64,000 bases of DNA from Arthrobacter sp. NtRootA1. GTDB taxonomy: Bacteria > Actinomycetota > Actinomycetes > Actinomycetales > Micrococcaceae. Below are positions 61,561-64,000 of this stretch, piece after piece. The position numbers were made by a program, and so were the translations under genes. The first letter of the stretch is position 1, and each line of letters starts with the position of its first letter. The stretch covers positions 3,162,001 to 3,226,000 of the forward strand of contig NZ_AP024630.1 in assembly GCF_019976975.1 (NCBI RefSeq), written 5' to 3'. The notes under the pieces were generated by a model, which had not been told where the DNA came from, did no database searches, and saw only the letters and a list, made by a program, of their open reading frames with translations.

Positions 61561-64000
61561 GTGGCTGCAGGAGAAGAGACCTCACACATCCTCAGCGGGT
61601 TGACTGCCCAGCTGCCTGATCGTGATCCGGAAGAGACCGCGGAGTGGATTGAGTCCCTTGATGCGTTGATCGCGGAGCAGGGCACGGAGCGTGCCCAGTA
61701 CATTATGCGTTCGTTGTTGCAGCGTGCTGGTGCCCGGTCGGTGGGTGTGCCGATGGTGACGACCACTGATTATGTGAACACGATCCCGGTGGACCAGGAA
61801 GCGGAGTTCCCCGGGAACGAGGAGTTCGAGCGCCGGTACCGTGCCTACATGCGCTGGAACGCCGCGGTCATGGTCCACCGCGCGCAGCGGTCCGATATCG
61901 GGGTGGGTGGGCATATTTCCACCTACGCGGGCGCGGCGACCTTGTACGAGGTCGGGTTCAACCATTTCTTCCGCGGCAAGGACCACCCCTCGGGCGGGGA
62001 CCAGGTGTTCTTCCAGGGACACGCGTCCCCGGGCATGTACGCCAGGGCGTTCATGGAAGGCCGCCTCTCGGAAGAGGACCTGGACGGGTTCCGCCAGGAA
62101 AAGTCCAAGGAAGGCCACGCCCTCTCCTCCTACCCCCACCCCAGGTTGATGCCGGACTTCTGGGAGTTCCCGACCGTGTCCATGGGCATCGGGCCGATGA
62201 ACGCGATCTACCAGGCCCAGTCCAACCGGTACCTGCAGGGCCGGGGCATCAAGGACACCTCCGACCAGCAGGTCTGGGCGTTTTTGGGCGACGGGGAAAT
62301 GGACGAGCCCGAGTCCCGCGGGTTGCTGCAGCTGGCAGCGAACGAGAACCTGGACAACCTGAACTTCGTGATCAACTGCAACCTCCAGCGCCTGGACGGG
62401 CCCGTGCGGGGCAACGGGAAGATCATGCAGGAACTCGAAGCGTTCTTCCGCGGCGCGGGCTGGAACGTGATCAAGGTCGTCTGGGGCCGGGAATGGGACT
62501 CCCTGCTGGAAAAGGACACCGACGGGGCGTTGGTGAAAATCATGAACGAAACCCCCGATGGTGACTACCAGACCTACAAGGCCGAGTCCGGCGGGTTCGT
62601 CCGGGACCACTTCTTCGGCAAGAACCCCCGCACCAAGGACATGGTCGCGGACCTGAGCGATGAACAGATCTGGGGCCTCAAACGCGGCGGGCACGATTAC
62701 CGCAAGGTCTACGCCGCGTACAAGGCAGCGGTGGAGTTCAAGGGCAAACCCACCGTGATCCTGGCCAAAACCGTCAAGGGCTACGGCCTGGGCCCGCACT
62801 TCGAAGGCCGCAACGCGACCCACCAGATGAAAAAGCTGACCATGGAAGACCTCAAGGCCTTCCGTGACCACCTGCGCATCCCCATCACCGATGACCAGCT
62901 CGACGCGGACCTCTACCGGCCCCCGTACTACCACCCCGGCATGGACGCCCCGGAAATCAAATACCTCATGGAACGCCGGGCAGAACTTGGCGGGTTCGTC
63001 CCCGAACGCCGCCGCACCCACACCCCCGTCACCCTGCCCGAGGCCAAGTCCTACGAAGTCGCCAAACGCGGCTCGGGCAAACAACAAGCCGCGACCACCA
63101 TGGCCTTCGTCCGGCTCCTGAAAGACCTCATGCGGGACAAGAACTTCGGTGCCCGGTTCGTGCCCGTCGTCCCGGATGAATCCCGCACCTTCGGCATGGA
63201 CGCGTTCTTCCCGACCGCGAAAATCTACAACCCCAAGGGCCAGAACTACCTCTCCGTGGACCGGGACCTCGTTCTGGCCTACAAGGAATCCCCCGCCGGG
63301 CAACTGATCCACCCCGGTATCAACGAAGCCGGCGCCGTCGCAGCGTTCACCGCCGCCGGAACCTCCTACGCCACCCACGGCGAACCCCTGGTCCCGATCT
63401 ACGTGTTCTACTCCATGTTCGGCTTCCAACGCACCGGAGATTCCTTCTGGGCCGCCGCGGACCAAATGACCCGCGGCTTCATCATCGGCGCCACCGCAGG
63501 ACGAACCACCCTCACCGGCGAAGGACTCCAACACGCCGACGGGCACTCACCCCTGCTGGCCTCCACCAACCCCGCCGTGAAAACCTACGACCCCGCCTAC
63601 GGCTACGAAATCGGCCACATCATCCGCCACGGCCTCGAACAAATGTACGGACCCGACGCTGACGCGCAAGGCATACAAACCGCGTCAGATAAAAACGTGA
63701 TGTACTACCTCACCGTCTACAACGAACCCATCACCCAACCCGCCGAACCGGAAAACCTGGACATCAACGGGCTCCTCAAAGGCATCTACCGCCTCGCCCC
63801 CGCCCCGGAAAACACCACCGGCAACGGCAACCGGCCCACCGCGAACATCCTCGCCTCCGGCGTGTCCGTGCCCTGGGCCCTGGACGCCGCCAGGATCCTC
63901 AACGAAGACTGGGGAGTCGCCGCCGACGTCTGGTCCGTGACGTCCTGGAACGAACTCCGACGCGACGGACTCGCCGCCGAAGAACACGCCTTCCTCAACC
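61561..64000 (+). CDS. aceE: Pyruvate dehydrogenase E1, homodimeric type (3'-truncated by window edge)
   Basis: Thiamine-diphosphate enzyme decarboxylating pyruvate and acetylating the E2 lipoyl group. About 813 residues of the usual ~910 are present. It starts at GTG 61561. Seen are the GDGEMDEPE...NLNFVINCN ThDP/Mg motif, [25 protein letters not shown] and the second-domain [16 protein letters not shown] [14 protein letters not shown]. Codon usage becomes strongly C-ending after the first ~200 codons. No lipoyl domain is expected in E1. It is divergent from DUF3052, a known neighbourhood in actinobacteria. Confidence 0.96.
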   Translation, partial: MAAGEETSHILSGLTAQLPDRDPEETAEWIESLDALIAEQGTERAQYIMRSLLQRAGARSVGVPMVTTTDYVNTIPVDQEAEFPGNEEFERRYRAYMRWNAAVMVHRAQRSDIGVGGHISTYAGAATLYEVGFNHFFRGKDHPSGGDQVFFQGHASPGMYARAFMEGRLSEEDLDGFRQEKSKEGHALSSYPHPRLMPDFWEFPTVSMGIGPMNAIYQAQSNRYLQGRGIKDTSDQQVWAFLGDGEMDEPESRGLLQLAANENLDNLNFVINCNLQRLDGPVRGNGKIMQELEAFFRGAGWNVIKVVWGREWDSLLEKDTDGALVKIMNETPDGDYQTYKAESGGFVRDHFFGKNPRTKDMVADLSDEQIWGLKRGGHDYRKVYAAYKAAVEFKGKPTVILAKTVKGYGLGPHFEGRNATHQMKKLTMEDLKAFRDHLRIPITDDQLDADLYRPPYYHPGMDAPEIKYLMERRAELGGFVPERRRTHTPVTLPEAKSYEVAKRGSGKQQAATTMAFVRLLKDLMRDKNFGARFVPVVPDESRTFGMDAFFPTAKIYNPKGQNYLSVDRDLVLAYKESPAGQLIHPGINEAGAVAAFTAAGTSYATHGEPLVPIYVFYSMFGFQRTGDSFWAAADQMTRGFIIGATAGRTTLTGEGLQHADGHSPLLASTNPAVKTYDPAYGYEIGHIIRHGLEQMYGPDADAQGIQTASDKNVMYYLTVYNEPITQPAEPENLDINGLLKGIYRLAPAPENTTGNGNRPTANILASGVSVPWALDAARILNEDWGVAADVWSVTSWNELRRDGLAAEEHAFLN

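Noticed and set aside
61582..63546. 654-codon minus-strand frame
   Set aside because: Antisense to aceE; arises from C-ending codons.
1..64000. CRISPR arrays, phage genes, restriction systems, toxin-antitoxin pairs
   Set aside because: None seen; no regularly spaced repeats and no such protein motifs.

Overview
The window is a high-GC actinobacterial chromosome segment, most like Arthrobacter/Paenarthrobacter (Micrococcaceae). This is inferred from a ClpP1/ClpP2 pair, a mycothiol-type DsbA-fold nitroreductase homologue, an MptB-type mannosyltransferase, a homodimeric AceE, a DUF3052 gene next to aceE, a short-stem ileS T-box, an IS1249-like element and frequent GTG/TTG starts. No phage, plasmid or CRISPR region was seen. 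Most of the window is housekeeping sequence on both strands, and one recent insertion sequence interrupts it.

Layout. 1-8.9 kb: the 5' part of an RNase E/G gene, a VKOR-family protein, ndk, then DUF4233-folC-ileS with an isoleucine T-box leader. 8.9-16.8 kb: an EEP-family protein, an SDR, valS, a possible orphan small transcription unit, a first Fpg/Nei glycosylase, a nitroreductase-like protein and clpX. 17-20.3 kb: clpP1-clpP2, tig, tRNA-Pro and tRNA-Gly. 20.34-21.63 kb: a complete IS1249-like element with perfect 24-bp ends and an 8-bp target duplication. 21.6-31.3 kb: a second Fpg/Nei gene coupled to rpiB, pepN, OsmC, MscS, globin and TesB. 31.3-41.8 kb: ettA, a lipoprotein, tRNA-Arg, a short SSB paralogue, AlkD-like, mptB, orn, tRNA-His, def with an acyltransferase-like partner, and an anchored HNH nuclease. 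41.8-49.7 kb: a long-form GAPDH, the RNase P RNA, yaaA, a zinc-ribbon protein with Nif3, msrA, and cysK-cysE.

49.8-58.6 kb is the most distinctive region. It holds gnd, a divergent FadR/GntR regulator, idnD- and idnO-like dehydrogenases, a 3-hydroxyisobutyrate-dehydrogenase-like enzyme, a divergent D-2-hydroxyacid dehydrogenase, an MHS-type transporter and an IclR regulator. It looks like a sugar-acid/hydroxy-acid catabolic island draining into the pentose phosphate pathway. A repeated TTCA-N6-TGAACA-type palindrome lies in three of its intergenic regions, including upstream of the IclR gene, and is a candidate IclR operator.

58.7-64 kb: a small conserved-looking gene, tRNA-Val, a DUF3052-peroxiredoxin-sirtuin operon joined by GTGA overlaps, and the divergent aceE, which runs off the right edge. 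All functional calls come from reading motifs by eye; no database search was run.
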